From contig NZ_JAJLJH010000014.1 in NCBI RefSeq assembly GCF_023231945.1, positions 1 to 64,000 of the forward strand: 64,000 bases of DNA. Reading direction: 5' to 3'. Under the pieces are notes generated by a model that saw only the letters and a program-made list of their open reading frames with translations, did not search any database and was not told the DNA's origin. Within the stretch, counting starts at the first letter, position 1. Every line of letters begins with the position of its first letter. The DNA is from Scleromatobacter humisilvae (GTDB lineage Bacteria; Pseudomonadota; Gammaproteobacteria; Burkholderiales; Burkholderiaceae_C). This document shows positions 7,890 through 16,206 of the stretch, in pieces. The position numbers and the translations under genes are program-made.

Positions 7890-8657
7890 ATGAACACCGA
7901 CTCTCAATCGCTGCGATTTACCGCCGAACGCCAGCGCCGCATCGAGGAGATGCTGCGCGAACAAGGGCGCGTGGAAGTGCTCGAACTTGCTCGACTGCTG
8001 CAGGTTTCCGAGCACACCGTCCGGCGCGACCTGCTCGCGCTGCAGGGCCAGGGCCTGCTGCAGCGGACCCACGGCGGCGCGGTGACGCTGGACACCCAGC
8101 GCCTCGGCCTGGGCGCGCGCGCCGCGGTGCTGGCCGACGCGAAGGCCGCAGTGGGCCGCGCCGCGGCGGCGCTCGTCGAGCCCGGCCAGACGGTGGTGCT
8201 CGACGCCGGCTCGACGCCGCTGGCGATGGCGCGCGCGCTGACCGTGCGGCCGTTGACGGTGATCACGAGCTCGCTGGACGTCGCCGCCCTGTTTGCCGGC
8301 GACCCGCAGGTGCAGATCGCGCTGACCGGCGGCACCTGGCAGCATGAGAACCGCGCGTTGTGGGGGCCGGCGGCCGTCGCGATGCTCGCGAACTGCCGCG
8401 CCGACTGGGCCGTGCCGGGCGCCTGCGCGATCGACGCGCAGCTGGGCGTCAGCGCGCCCGACGAGGCGGACGCGGCGCTCAAGCGCGCGATGATCGCCTG
8501 CGCCCGCCGCACGCTGATCCTCGGCGACCGCTCCAAGCTGGGCAACGCCGCGCCCTTCCACGTCGCGCAGTGGTCGCAGGTGCATGCGCTGCTGATCGAC
8601 GAGCCGTGGGCCGAGGGCGAGGCGGCGGGGCTGCCGATCGTGGTCGCGCCAGGCTAG
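7890..8657 (+). CDS. DeoR/GlpR-family transcriptional regulator
   Basis: 255-residue cytoplasmic repressor. The N-terminal winged helix-turn-helix (about residues 10-65) contains VLELARLLQVSEHTVRRDLL and the characteristic THGGA motif at its end. The C-terminal DeoR effector domain binds a phosphorylated sugar-type ligand in characterised relatives; VVLDAGSTPLAMA and ALTGGTW are typical of it. Divergent from the MFS transporter gene, with the tandem repeats between them, so it probably regulates both itself and the transporter. Its stop codon overlaps the stop of the convergent zinc-finger gene by two bases. Confidence 0.92.
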   Translation: MNTDSQSLRFTAERQRRIEEMLREQGRVEVLELARLLQVSEHTVRRDLLALQGQGLLQRTHGGAVTLDTQRLGLGARAAVLADAKAAVGRAAAALVEPGQTVVLDAGSTPLAMARALTVRPLTVITSSLDVAALFAGDPQVQIALTGGTWQHENRALWGPAAVAMLANCRADWAVPGACAIDAQLGVSAPDEADAALKRAMIACARRTLILGDRSKLGNAAPFHVAQWSQVHALLIDEPWAEGEAAGLPIVVAPG

Positions 8658-8959
8658 TAGAACTTCGGGATCGGCCCGACCTGTGGCGTCTGGTCGGGCA
8701 GCTCGATCATCAGCTTGTCCACGAAGCACCAGCCCCAGCCTTCGGGCGGGTCGTAGCCTTCGATGACCGGATGCTGCGTGGCGTGGAAGTGCTTCGTGGC
8801 GTGGCGGTTGGGCGAATCGTCGCAGCAGCCCACGTGGCCGCAGACGCGGCACAACCGCAGGTGCACCCATTCGTCGCCGGTCTTCAGGCATTCCTCGCAG
8901 CCGAGCGCGCTCGGCGTGACGGTGGCGATCAGGTGCAGGTGCGTGCAGTGCTTGCTCAT
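8654..8959 (-). CDS. UBP-type zinc-finger protein
   Basis: 101-residue protein that is essentially a single UBP-type zinc finger. The ligands are visible as an N-terminal Cys/His pair (C5, H7), CEEC, LCRVCGHVGCC, and the later histidines in RHATKHFHATQH. In eukaryotes this fold binds ubiquitin C-termini; the bacterial proteins are widespread and their function is unknown. It overlaps the end of the DeoR-type regulator gene, is convergent with it, and has no obvious operon partner. Confidence 0.85.
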   Translation of the reverse strand: MSKHCTHLHLIATVTPSALGCEECLKTGDEWVHLRLCRVCGHVGCCDDSPNRHATKHFHATQHPVIEGYDPPEGWGWCFVDKLMIELPDQTPQVGPIPKFY

Positions 8960-9095
8960 GGGCGGCCTCGAAGTTCACGACGTCGGATCGATCCATTCTG
9001 CATGCGACGCGCCGGGCGTGCCACGCCACGGGCTTGTCACCGTCGATTCACGCGGCTGACTTACGCTGCCCAGGTCGAAGCGGAAGACTGCCTGC

Positions 9096-10133
9096 ATGAA
9101 GATTCTCATCGTCACGGACGCCTGGACGCCGCAGATCAACGGCGTCGTGCGCACGATCCAGATGACGGTACGCGAGCTGCAGGCGCTGGGGCACGAGGTC
9201 GAGATCCTGTCGCCCGACCTGTTCCGCTCGATCCCCTGCCCCGGCTACGCCGAGATCCGTCTCGCGCTGGTGAGCCGCCGCACGATCGCGCGCCGCATGC
9301 TCGCGATGGGGCCCGATGCGCTGCACCTGGCCACCGAGGGCCCGCTCGGACTGCACGCGCGCTCGATCGCGCTCGAACACGGCTGGCCGTTCACGACGGC
9401 GTATCACACGCGCTTCCCCGAATACCTGCGCGCGCGGCTCCCGATCCCGCTGTCGATGACCTACCGCTTCCTGCGCCGCTTCCACGATTCCGGCACGGCC
9501 ACGCTGGCGGCGACACCGGCGATCGTCGACGACCTGCGCGCGCACGGCTTCGCGGCCCCGCGCGTGTGGTCGCGCGGCGTCGACACCGCGCTGTTCAGGC
9601 CCGACGGCCCGCGCGAGCCGCGCGGCGACGGGCCCGTCTTCCTGCACGTGGGCCGCATCGCCGTCGAGAAGCAGGTCGACGAGTTCCTCAAGCTCGACCT
9701 GCCCGGCGAGAAGTGGGTCGTCGGCGACGGCCCCGAGCGGGCGCGCCTGCAGGCCGCGTATCCCGGGGCGCGCTGGTTCGGCGCGCTGCAGGGCGAGTCG
9801 CTGGCGCGCGTGTTCCGCAGTGCCGACGTGAAGGTGTTCACCAGCGTCACCGACACCTTCGGCCTCGTGCTGGTCGAGGCGATGGCCAGCGGCACGCCGG
9901 TGGCGGCATTCCCGGTGGCCGGGCCGATCGACGTCGTCGGCGGCTCCGCGGGCGGCGTGCTCGACGCCGACCTTCGCCGTGCCTGCCTGGCGGCGCTCGA
10001 GCTGTCGCGCGAAGGCGCTCGCGCGCATGCGATGACGTTCAGCTGGGCCGCGGCCACGCGCCAGTTTCTCGACGCGCTGCCGCTGATCCGCCGCGGCGAG
10101 ATCGCCGGACACCTCCGGCACGCGGCGCCCTGA
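9096..10133 (+). CDS. GT4-family glycosyltransferase
   Basis: 345-residue cytoplasmic or peripheral-membrane glycosyltransferase of the GT-B fold. The N-terminus MKILIVTDAWTPQINGVVRT is the classical acceptor-domain start of the GT4 MgtA-type branch (alpha-mannosyl and glycolipid-forming transferases). The C-terminal donor domain has FLHVGRIAVEKQVDEFLKL and the E-x7-E-like segment TFGLVLVEAMASGTP. A role in glycolipid or envelope glycan synthesis is likely but donor and acceptor are unknown. Convergent with an LpxH-like phosphoesterase gene; this pair often co-occurs in Burkholderiales. Confidence 0.88.
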   Translation: MKILIVTDAWTPQINGVVRTIQMTVRELQALGHEVEILSPDLFRSIPCPGYAEIRLALVSRRTIARRMLAMGPDALHLATEGPLGLHARSIALEHGWPFTTAYHTRFPEYLRARLPIPLSMTYRFLRRFHDSGTATLAATPAIVDDLRAHGFAAPRVWSRGVDTALFRPDGPREPRGDGPVFLHVGRIAVEKQVDEFLKLDLPGEKWVVGDGPERARLQAAYPGARWFGALQGESLARVFRSADVKVFTSVTDTFGLVLVEAMASGTPVAAFPVAGPIDVVGGSAGGVLDADLRRACLAALELSREGARAHAMTFSWAAATRQFLDALPLIRRGEIAGHLRHAAP

Positions 10134-10153
10134 AGCGCGCCGCGAAGGCGGCC

Positions 10154-11047
10154 TCAGCTGCCGGCCAGGACCTCGGACAGCACCGCCAGCTCCGGTTCGC
10201 GCACGCCGGGCCTCATGGCCTCTTCGTCGGGCAGGACGGGCTTGCCGTGCTCGTGGCGCGACGACCAGTCGAGGATCTCGAGCCTGCCGTCCGGATGCTC
10301 GACCAGCGCCGTCAGGCTCTCCACCCAGTCGCCGTCGTTGCAGTAGAGGATGCCGTCGATGTCGCGCATCTCGGCGTGATGGATGTGGCCGCAGACGACG
10401 CCGTCGGCGCCGCGCTTGCGCGCTTCCTTGGCCACCGCGACCTCGAACTCGCCGATGTAGCTGACCGCGCGCTTGACCTTGTGCTTGAGGTACTTCGACA
10501 GGCTCCAGTACGGCAGGCCCATGCGCGCGCGCATCGAATTGAAGTGCTTGTTGAGCTTGAGGATGAACGTGTACAGCGAGTCGCCGACGTAGGCGAGCCA
10601 CTTGGCGCACTGGATCACGCCGTCGAACAGGTCGCCGTGGGTGATCCACAGGCGGCGTCCGTCGGCCGTCACGTGCATCCATTCGCTGACGACCTCGACG
10701 CCGCCGAACTCGTGCTCGACGTACTTGCGCGCGAACTCGTCGTGGTTGCCCGGCACGAAGACCACGCGCGTGCCCTTGCGCGCCTTGCGCAGCAGCTTCT
10801 GGATGACGTCGTTGTGCGCCTGCGGCCAGTACCACGAGCGGCGCAGCTGCCAGCCGTCGATGATGTCGCCGACGAGGAACAGCTCGTCGCAGTCGACTTG
10901 CTTGAGGAAGTCCAGCAGCGCGACGGCCTGGCAGCCGGGCGTGCCCAGGTGGAGATCGGAGATCCAGACCGTGCGCACGCGCATCGTCGCGCCATCGCGC
11001 GGCCGGTAGTCGTCGGTCTGGGCGAAGGGGTGGGTGGCTCGATCCAT
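10154..11047 (-). CDS. LpxH-like metallophosphoesterase
   Basis: 297-residue calcineurin-type phosphoesterase with all metal-binding blocks: SDLHLG near the start, GDIIDGW, GNHDEF, HGDLFD and GHIHH. It belongs to the UDP-2,3-diacylglucosamine diphosphatase (LpxH/COG2908) family, which cleaves UDP-diacylglucosamine in lipid A synthesis. At ~300 residues it is longer than classical LpxH (~240), as in the LpxH2-type branch, whose role is less certain. The ATG at 11047 sits about 20 residues before the first motif; the open frame further upstream lacks coding character. A neighbouring glycosyltransferase gene supports an envelope lipid role. Confidence 0.85.
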   Translation of the reverse strand: MDRATHPFAQTDDYRPRDGATMRVRTVWISDLHLGTPGCQAVALLDFLKQVDCDELFLVGDIIDGWQLRRSWYWPQAHNDVIQKLLRKARKGTRVVFVPGNHDEFARKYVEHEFGGVEVVSEWMHVTADGRRLWITHGDLFDGVIQCAKWLAYVGDSLYTFILKLNKHFNSMRARMGLPYWSLSKYLKHKVKRAVSYIGEFEVAVAKEARKRGADGVVCGHIHHAEMRDIDGILYCNDGDWVESLTALVEHPDGRLEILDWSSRHEHGKPVLPDEEAMRPGVREPELAVLSEVLAGS

Positions 11048-11189
11048 GGCTCGCCATCGTGCGCGGGCCGCATGATGCCGCGACGACAGGCCCGTGACGA
11101 TTTCGTGACTCGGCGCCGCACATCCCACGTTTCTGGCGCGAACCTTGCGTCGCTGGTGTACAACTCGGGGCTTCGCCGGAGAACCTTTC

Positions 11190-11648
11190 ATGAAGCACAA
11201 GCCAGTCCTGACCCGCGACGACGTCGCGCGCATCCTCGAGCATTCGCGCGCCGAGGCCGTGACCAACCAGTGGGCCGTGACGATCGCCATCGTCGACGAC
11301 GGCGGCCATCCGCTTGCCCTCGAGCGACTCGACGGTGCGGCGCCGGTGTCGGCCTACATCGCCACCGAGAAGGCCCGCACCGCGGCGATGGGGCGGCGGC
11401 CGTCGGCCTCGTACGAGGAGATGATCAACGGCGGACGCACGTCGTTCCTGTCGGCACCGCTGACGGCGATGCTCGAAGGCGGCGTGCCCATCGTCGTCGA
11501 TGGCCACGTGGTGGGCGCGGTGGGCGTGTCCGGCGTCAAGTCCAACCAGGACGCCCAGGTCGCCAGCGCCGGCATCGCCAGCCTGTCGTCGACGACCCCG
11601 TCCGACCTCGGCGAACGCCCCTCGTTCACGCAGGCGCCTCGCCCCTGA
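11190..11648 (+). CDS. GlcG/HbpS-like haem-degrading family protein
   Basis: 152-residue protein of the GlcG/HbpS family (DUF336). Visible features are LTRDDVARILEHSRAEA at the start, the central VDDGGHPLALERLDGA and the C-terminal GAVGVSGVKSNQDAQVASAG. Family members bind haem or small cofactors and often accompany oxidative enzymes. The ATG at 11190 follows a GGAGAA ribosome site. The last ~25 residues (after the usual end near ASAG) look unusual and may be a read-through extension. There is no export signal, unlike the second family member at 55,848. Confidence 0.85.
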   Translation: MKHKPVLTRDDVARILEHSRAEAVTNQWAVTIAIVDDGGHPLALERLDGAAPVSAYIATEKARTAAMGRRPSASYEEMINGGRTSFLSAPLTAMLEGGVPIVVDGHVVGAVGVSGVKSNQDAQVASAGIASLSSTTPSDLGERPSFTQAPRP

Positions 11649-11798
11649 GTGCAATGTGCGCACCGTCCTGAAGCGCCTGTAAGCGACGACTGACGCTGGT
11701 TCGCGCCAGCTGCCGACTGACGGGCGAACGCCGAACGGCGACCATGTCTGCACACCGGCCGTGACGTGACTGCCGTGAACCCAGGACGGCAGCACACC

Positions 11799-12626
11799 AT
11801 GCTCATCAACATCGGCTTCGACATCGAACTCACCATCAGCAGCCCCATGGCGCTGATCTACCTGCTGCACGTGCACCCGTCGCGCCAGGACGACCTGCAG
11901 ACGCCGGAGAACTTCCGCGTCTCGCCGCCGGTGGAGGTCGAGGACTACATCGACTACTTCGGCAACCACTGCGGCCGCATCAACGTGCCCGCCGGCATCG
12001 AGTCGGTGCGCTTCACCAACGACGCCGTCGTCGCCGACTCCGGCCTGCCCGACCCCGTCGCCTGGGACGCCTGGCAGCACGACCCCTGCGAGCTGCCGGT
12101 CAGCACGCTGCAGTTCCTGCTCGCAAGCCGCTATTGCGAGGTCGACAGCGAGCTGATGCAGTTCGCCTGGAATCAGTTCGGCAACGCGCCGATGGGCTGG
12201 GGACGCGTGCAGGCGATCTGCGACTTCGTCCACAACCACCTGAAGTTCGACTACCAGGCTGCCCGCGCGACGCGCACCGCGCTCGAGGGATTTCGCGAGA
12301 GGACCGGCGTCTGCCGCGACTTCACGCACCTGGCGATCACGCTGTGCCGCTGCATGAACATCCCGGCGCGCTACTGCACCGGCTATCTCGGCGACATCGG
12401 CATCCCGCCGGTGCCCTATCCGATGGACTTCAGCGCCTGGTTCGAGGTCTTCCTCGGCGACCGCTGGCACACCTTCGACGCGCGCCACAACACGCCGCGC
12501 ATCGGCCGCATCGTCATGGCGCGCGGCCGGGACGCCAGCGACGTGCCGATCACGATGGCCTTCGGCCAGAACACGCTCAAGCGCTTCGAGGTGACGACCT
12601 TCGAGGCTGCGCGCGCCTTCGCCTGA
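11799..12626 (+). CDS. Transglutaminase-like cysteine protease family protein
   Basis: 275-residue protein with a transglutaminase-like fold, a family of papain-like amidases and transpeptidases often coupled to peptide-ligating enzymes. The nucleophile Cys172 (GVCRDFTHLA) and the acidic member Asp227 (WHTFDARHN) are present. At the position where classical members have the catalytic His (HAW), this protein has Ser212 (FSAWFEVF). His224 lies nearby and might substitute. The N-terminal half is a beta-rich domain starting LINIGFDIELTISSPMALIY. ATG at 11799 is chosen over an in-frame GTG 33 bases upstream. No partner ligase gene is adjacent. Confidence 0.85.
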   Translation: MLINIGFDIELTISSPMALIYLLHVHPSRQDDLQTPENFRVSPPVEVEDYIDYFGNHCGRINVPAGIESVRFTNDAVVADSGLPDPVAWDAWQHDPCELPVSTLQFLLASRYCEVDSELMQFAWNQFGNAPMGWGRVQAICDFVHNHLKFDYQAARATRTALEGFRERTGVCRDFTHLAITLCRCMNIPARYCTGYLGDIGIPPVPYPMDFSAWFEVFLGDRWHTFDARHNTPRIGRIVMARGRDASDVPITMAFGQNTLKRFEVTTFEAARAFA

Positions 12627-12713
12627 GCTTCGCCCGCCGCGAAGCCCCCTGGGCGCGCTGCGGTTGTCGCCCGCCCCGTGCGCCGCGTGCGTACACTGGC
12701 CCGAACCCACCTG

Positions 12714-13517
12714 ATGCCACGCTCGCGCGCGGCCGGCCGCACCGTGAGCACCAACGATTCGTTCGATTCCGTTCCCGTCCTCACGCAGGCCGTGGAGGTC
12801 GCCGACGTGCCCGAGGCCCCGGCCTCGCGGATCCACCTGATCGGCGGCGAGAAAGGCGGCGTCGGCAAGTCCGTCGTCGCGCGGCTGCTGGCCCAGCACT
12901 TCATCGACCACAACCTCGCGTTCACCGGCTTCGACACCGACCGCTCGCACGGCGCGCTGATGCGCTTCTACAAGGACTACGCGTCGCCGGTGCTGGTCGA
13001 CCGCTTCGAGGCGCTGGACGCGATCGTCGAGAGCGCGATCGAGCATCCGGGCCAGCGCGTGCTGGTGGATCTCGCCGCGCAGACGCACGACCCGCTGGTG
13101 CGCTGGATGGACGATTCGGGCGTGCTGGAGCTGGCCGCCGAGTCCGGCGTGCAGATCCACTACTGGCACGTGATGGACGCCGGCCGCGACTCCGTCGACC
13201 TGCTCGAGCGCCTGATCGACCGCTTCGAGGACAGGCTGCAGTACGTGCTCGTGCTCAACGAGCTGCGCGGCGACGACTTCGGCAACCTCGAGCGCTCGGG
13301 CCAGTTCGAACGCGCCAAGGCACTCGGCGCGCGCGTCGTCCGCCTGCGCCACCTGCAGGATGCGGTGCTGCGCAAGATCGACGCCGCCGACAGCAGCTTC
13401 TGGGCCGCGCGCACCATGGCCAGCAACGAGGGCCCGAAGCTCGGCCTGCTGGAGCGCCAGCGACTGAAGATGTGGCTGGCGCACGCCTCCGCACAGATCG
13501 CGGCCGCGGACGTCTGA
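12714..13517 (+). CDS. ParA/MinD-superfamily P-loop ATPase
   Basis: About 267-residue cytoplasmic ATPase. The deviant Walker A motif GGEKGGVGKS, with the signature lysine of ParA/MinD/Mrp proteins, lies near residue 45. A FDTDRSHGALMRFYKDY segment and VLVDLAAQTHDPLVRW resemble the switch and Walker B region. No ParB partner, centromere-like repeats or plasmid genes are nearby, so chromosome or plasmid partitioning is not supported. It resembles stand-alone 'CobQ/CobB/MinD/ParA nucleotide-binding' proteins, some of which are annotated as mobilisation proteins. The start is uncertain: ATG at 12714, with a GTG at 12744 also possible. Confidence 0.8.
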   Translation: MPRSRAAGRTVSTNDSFDSVPVLTQAVEVADVPEAPASRIHLIGGEKGGVGKSVVARLLAQHFIDHNLAFTGFDTDRSHGALMRFYKDYASPVLVDRFEALDAIVESAIEHPGQRVLVDLAAQTHDPLVRWMDDSGVLELAAESGVQIHYWHVMDAGRDSVDLLERLIDRFEDRLQYVLVLNELRGDDFGNLERSGQFERAKALGARVVRLRHLQDAVLRKIDAADSSFWAARTMASNEGPKLGLLERQRLKMWLAHASAQIAAADV

Positions 13518-13655
13518 CCCGCAAGCCCGGCACCGCAGCGCCGGAGCTAGGGATTTGTGCCGCGCCGACTCTCGGCGACAACCGCTTCGTCCGAACCCGA
13601 CCCGAGAGGCCCAGGTACCCCTGCCGGTACGGGCATCCGGCAACCAGGAGGAATC

Positions 13656-14510
13656 ATGCGAATCGGTTTGATCAGGTGTTCATTGGCGCTGCTGCTTCTC
13701 GATGCGCACGCGCTTGCGCATTCGCAGTCCGTGCTGCTCAGCGGCTTCGAGAGCGGGCTGGCCGGCTGGAACACGCTCGGCGACGTGTCGGTGCAGACCG
13801 CCGCGGTGGGCCTGGCGCCCACGCAGGGCACCGGCTTCGCGTTCGTCACGACACTGGGCAGCGGGGAGATTCCGTACTCGGGCACGCCCAGCCCCAACGA
13901 CAGCGCCACGCGCGAGTTCCTCGGACTGCCCGGCGGCATTCCGCAGTTCATGGCGCAGATGCCCGCGGTCGATCCGGTCGGCCCGGGCGGCGCCATCCTC
14001 GAGCCGCCCATCGTCGGCGAAGGCGGCGCAATGACCTACCGTTTCTACGCGTCGCAGTCCGGCGCGATCGCGTTCGACTGGGACCGGATCGGCAGGGACG
14101 CCGACAGCGCCTTCCTGTCGCTCTGGTCGGACGACGGCTCGATCCGCACGAACGACTGGATCTACTACGCCGGCTCGTTCACCGGGACCTTCGCGCCCAG
14201 CGGCGTCGATCTCTGCCCGCACCAGACCAACACCAGCTGCGCCGACCCGTCGCAGGTCGCGTTCTACGACGCCGAGACGGGTTGGTCGCAGATGTCGGTG
14301 GACGTCCCGCAGGCCGGCTGGTACACGATCGGCTTCGGCGTCGGCGAGATCGCCGAAGGCACGGCGCCGACCGTGCTGGCCCTCGACAACCTGACGTTCA
14401 CGCCATCGCCCGTGCCCGAGCCGGCAAGCGCGACGCTCATGCTCCTGGGCATCGCGGCGGCGGCGGCCGCGCGTTCGGCGCGCCGGCAGGTGTCCGGCAC
14501 ACGGGCATGA
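13656..14510 (+). CDS. PEP-CTERM sorting domain protein
   Basis: 284-residue secreted or surface protein. An N-terminal signal peptide (LIRCSLALLLLDAHALAHSQ) is followed by a beta-rich module opening with FESGLAGWNTLGDV, typical of NF038120-like PEP-CTERM proteins. The C-terminus has the sorting signal VPEPASATLMLLGIAAAAAA plus Arg residues, the substrate of exosortase/archaeosortase systems (EpsH). Exosortase genes are not in this window. A strong AGGAGGA ribosome site precedes the ATG, and two hairpins follow the stop codon. Function beyond export, likely in biofilm or exopolysaccharide, is unknown. Confidence 0.9.
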   Translation: MRIGLIRCSLALLLLDAHALAHSQSVLLSGFESGLAGWNTLGDVSVQTAAVGLAPTQGTGFAFVTTLGSGEIPYSGTPSPNDSATREFLGLPGGIPQFMAQMPAVDPVGPGGAILEPPIVGEGGAMTYRFYASQSGAIAFDWDRIGRDADSAFLSLWSDDGSIRTNDWIYYAGSFTGTFAPSGVDLCPHQTNTSCADPSQVAFYDAETGWSQMSVDVPQAGWYTIGFGVGEIAEGTAPTVLALDNLTFTPSPVPEPASATLMLLGIAAAAAARSARRQVSGTRA

Positions 14511-14514
14511 AAAA

Positions 14515-14580
14515 GCCCGCCGCGGCCTGAGCCGGGGCGGGCAAAGTGCTCTCGGCGGCCTGCCCGAGCAGGCCGCCTCT
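14515..14580 (+). terminator. Double hairpin terminator
   Basis: Two consecutive hairpins follow the PEP-CTERM gene. The first has stem GCCCGCC/GGCGGGC (about 14515-14542). The second has a perfect 10-base stem GGCGGCCTGC (14554-14563)/GCAGGCCGCC (14568-14577) with a 4-base loop and a following T-rich stretch. It probably ends the plus-strand transcript and separates it from the convergent porin gene. Confidence 0.75.
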
Positions 14581-14589
14581 TCTTGTTGC

Positions 14590-15714
14590 TTAGAACGCGT
14601 GGCGCACGCCCAGGACGAACTCGTTGACCGAGCGATCGGTCGTGGTCGTCAGGCCGGCCGGCGTCGCGCCGCCGATGCGGCCCACGAACTTGCCGTCGGC
14701 GCTGGCGTCGTTGTCGAAGCGCGTGAGCGAGGTGTACAGGTTCGTGCGCTTGGAGAAGTCGTACTCGTAGCCCACGCCGAAGGCGTTGGTCTTGCCCAGG
14801 CCCGTGTTGTTGTGGTTCGGGTTGTTCTGCACCCATTGCGTGCGCACGACGTTCTGGCCGAACTTGTAGTCGCCGCCGAGCCAGAAGCCGTGGCCGTCCT
14901 GGTCCGCCGGGCGCTTGTCGTTGGCCGACAGGTAGCCGCCTTCGACCTTGAACGCGCCGATCGTGTAGGCCGCGCTGGCGGTGATGATGCCGACGTCGGT
15001 GCGCGAGTTCAGCACGTTGGTGCCGTTCTGGGCCTTGTCGGAGACGTACGAGACGTAGGCATCCACGCCGTAGTTGGTGTAGCGCAGCGAGTAGTCGAAC
15101 AGGCGCGTGCTGGTCGTGCCGCCGGTGACTTCGCCGGCACCGTACAGGAAGCTGGCCTTCAGGCCTTCGAACGTCGGTGTCGTGTAGCGGAACGAGTTGT
15201 TCACGCGGGCCGGGCTGCCGTTCAGTTCCGAACCGGTGGCCGTCGACGTCGTCGTGTTGTTGGCGCTGCCGCGGATCGGCTCGTAGCCGCCGGCCCAGCC
15301 GCCGATGACGGCGGTCGTGGCGCCGACACTCACGTTGCTGAATTCGCTGAAGTCGCCGGTCTGGAAGTAGATGCTGCTGTACTGGCGGCCCGCGCTGGCG
15401 GTACCGAACGGCGTGCGCAGGGCGCCGAAGGCCTGGCGGCCGAACAAGGCGCCGCCCTGGGCGGAGCCGCCGGTGTCGACGTTCAGGCCGCCTTCGAGCA
15501 CGAAGTCGGTGTAGTAGCCGGAACCGAGGTCTTCGGTGCCCTTGAAGCCAATGCGGCTGCCGGACTGGCCGCCGGAGGTGACCAGCACGTCCTTCGTGTG
15601 GCCCGACAGGTACTGGCCGTCGAGGTCGATGATGCCGTAGATGGTGACGCTGGACTGGGCGAAGGCGGCCGGAGCGGCCAGGGCGAGGGCGATTGCGCCG
15701 AGGGTGAATTTCAT
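14590..15714 (-). CDS. Gram-negative general porin
   Basis: 374-residue trimeric outer-membrane porin of the Porin_4/OmpC-like family abundant in Burkholderiales. The signal peptide is MKFTLGAIALALAAPAAFA, and the mature start QSSVTIYGIIDLDGQY is the hallmark first strand. The chain ends in LGVRHAF, with the terminal Phe recognised by the BAM complex. The loop-3 region is marked by FGRQAFGALRTPFGTASAGR. It permits diffusion of small hydrophilic solutes; selectivity cannot be inferred. It is divergent from the ribose operon across a long regulatory region. Confidence 0.93.
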   Translation of the reverse strand: MKFTLGAIALALAAPAAFAQSSVTIYGIIDLDGQYLSGHTKDVLVTSGGQSGSRIGFKGTEDLGSGYYTDFVLEGGLNVDTGGSAQGGALFGRQAFGALRTPFGTASAGRQYSSIYFQTGDFSEFSNVSVGATTAVIGGWAGGYEPIRGSANNTTTSTATGSELNGSPARVNNSFRYTTPTFEGLKASFLYGAGEVTGGTTSTRLFDYSLRYTNYGVDAYVSYVSDKAQNGTNVLNSRTDVGIITASAAYTIGAFKVEGGYLSANDKRPADQDGHGFWLGGDYKFGQNVVRTQWVQNNPNHNNTGLGKTNAFGVGYEYDFSKRTNLYTSLTRFDNDASADGKFVGRIGGATPAGLTTTTDRSVNEFVLGVRHAF

Positions 15715-16206
15715 AGTGTTCTTTCGAAAATTGGGGTGAGAGAGGGTAAACCCGGGCTCGGCCGGTATTTGAACTCGATCTGCCGGGTCGGCTGGAGGCT
15801 CGACCGTTCTGAATTCTGTAACAGTTCGACGAATTCAGTGGGAGTTCGGTCCCATCAAGACGGCACTAAGCTTATGAATTTATTGAGCTTTTGCGTCGTT
15901 TTGCGAGTACCCGCATGGTGCAGGCCCCGTGTGACACCCAATTGACAATCGTTGGTTTTTGACGTCGTTCTGTAGCTCGAGCACAACGAAAAAACGCACT
16001 CCCTGAGGGCGCCAGGGTCAACTTTGTGCACCGCTTTTCAGCGTAAACCCTGGTTCCGGGCCCTTGTCAGGTGCGCAACGGTCGACGTAAAGTGCGCGCA
16101 ATCGTTTGCGCAAACGTTTGCGTGACGAGTTCAACGGGCCTTTCCGGCCTCACAAACACGGCTGCAACCACGCCGGCGCGGCCTTCACAACTCTGGAGAC
16201 AAGACC
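15715..16206. promoter_or_regulatory. Porin/ribose operon intergenic control region
   Basis: This 492-base divergent region lies between the porin and rbsB genes and holds no gene I can support. It is visibly richer in A and T than its surroundings, as expected for promoters. A TTGACA-like hexamer occurs near 15950, but I see no convincing -10 partner. The clearest element is the double LacI-family palindrome at 16103-16122, annotated separately. Confidence 0.6.
16103..16122. promoter_or_regulatory. LacI-family (RbsR-type) operator
   Basis: Two overlapping perfect palindromes, CGTTTGCGCAAACG (16103-16116) and CGCAAACGTTTGCG (16109-16122), lie 85 bases before rbsB. Both have the central CG typical of LacI-family operators. 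The operon encodes a LacI-type regulator (19791-20840), so autoregulation through this site is the natural reading. Confidence 0.8.

Noticed and set aside
9048-13643. 1,531-codon open frame on the minus strand
   Set aside because: It is an Arg/His/Ala-rich antisense frame crossing several clearly coding genes; long spurious frames of this kind are expected at this GC content.
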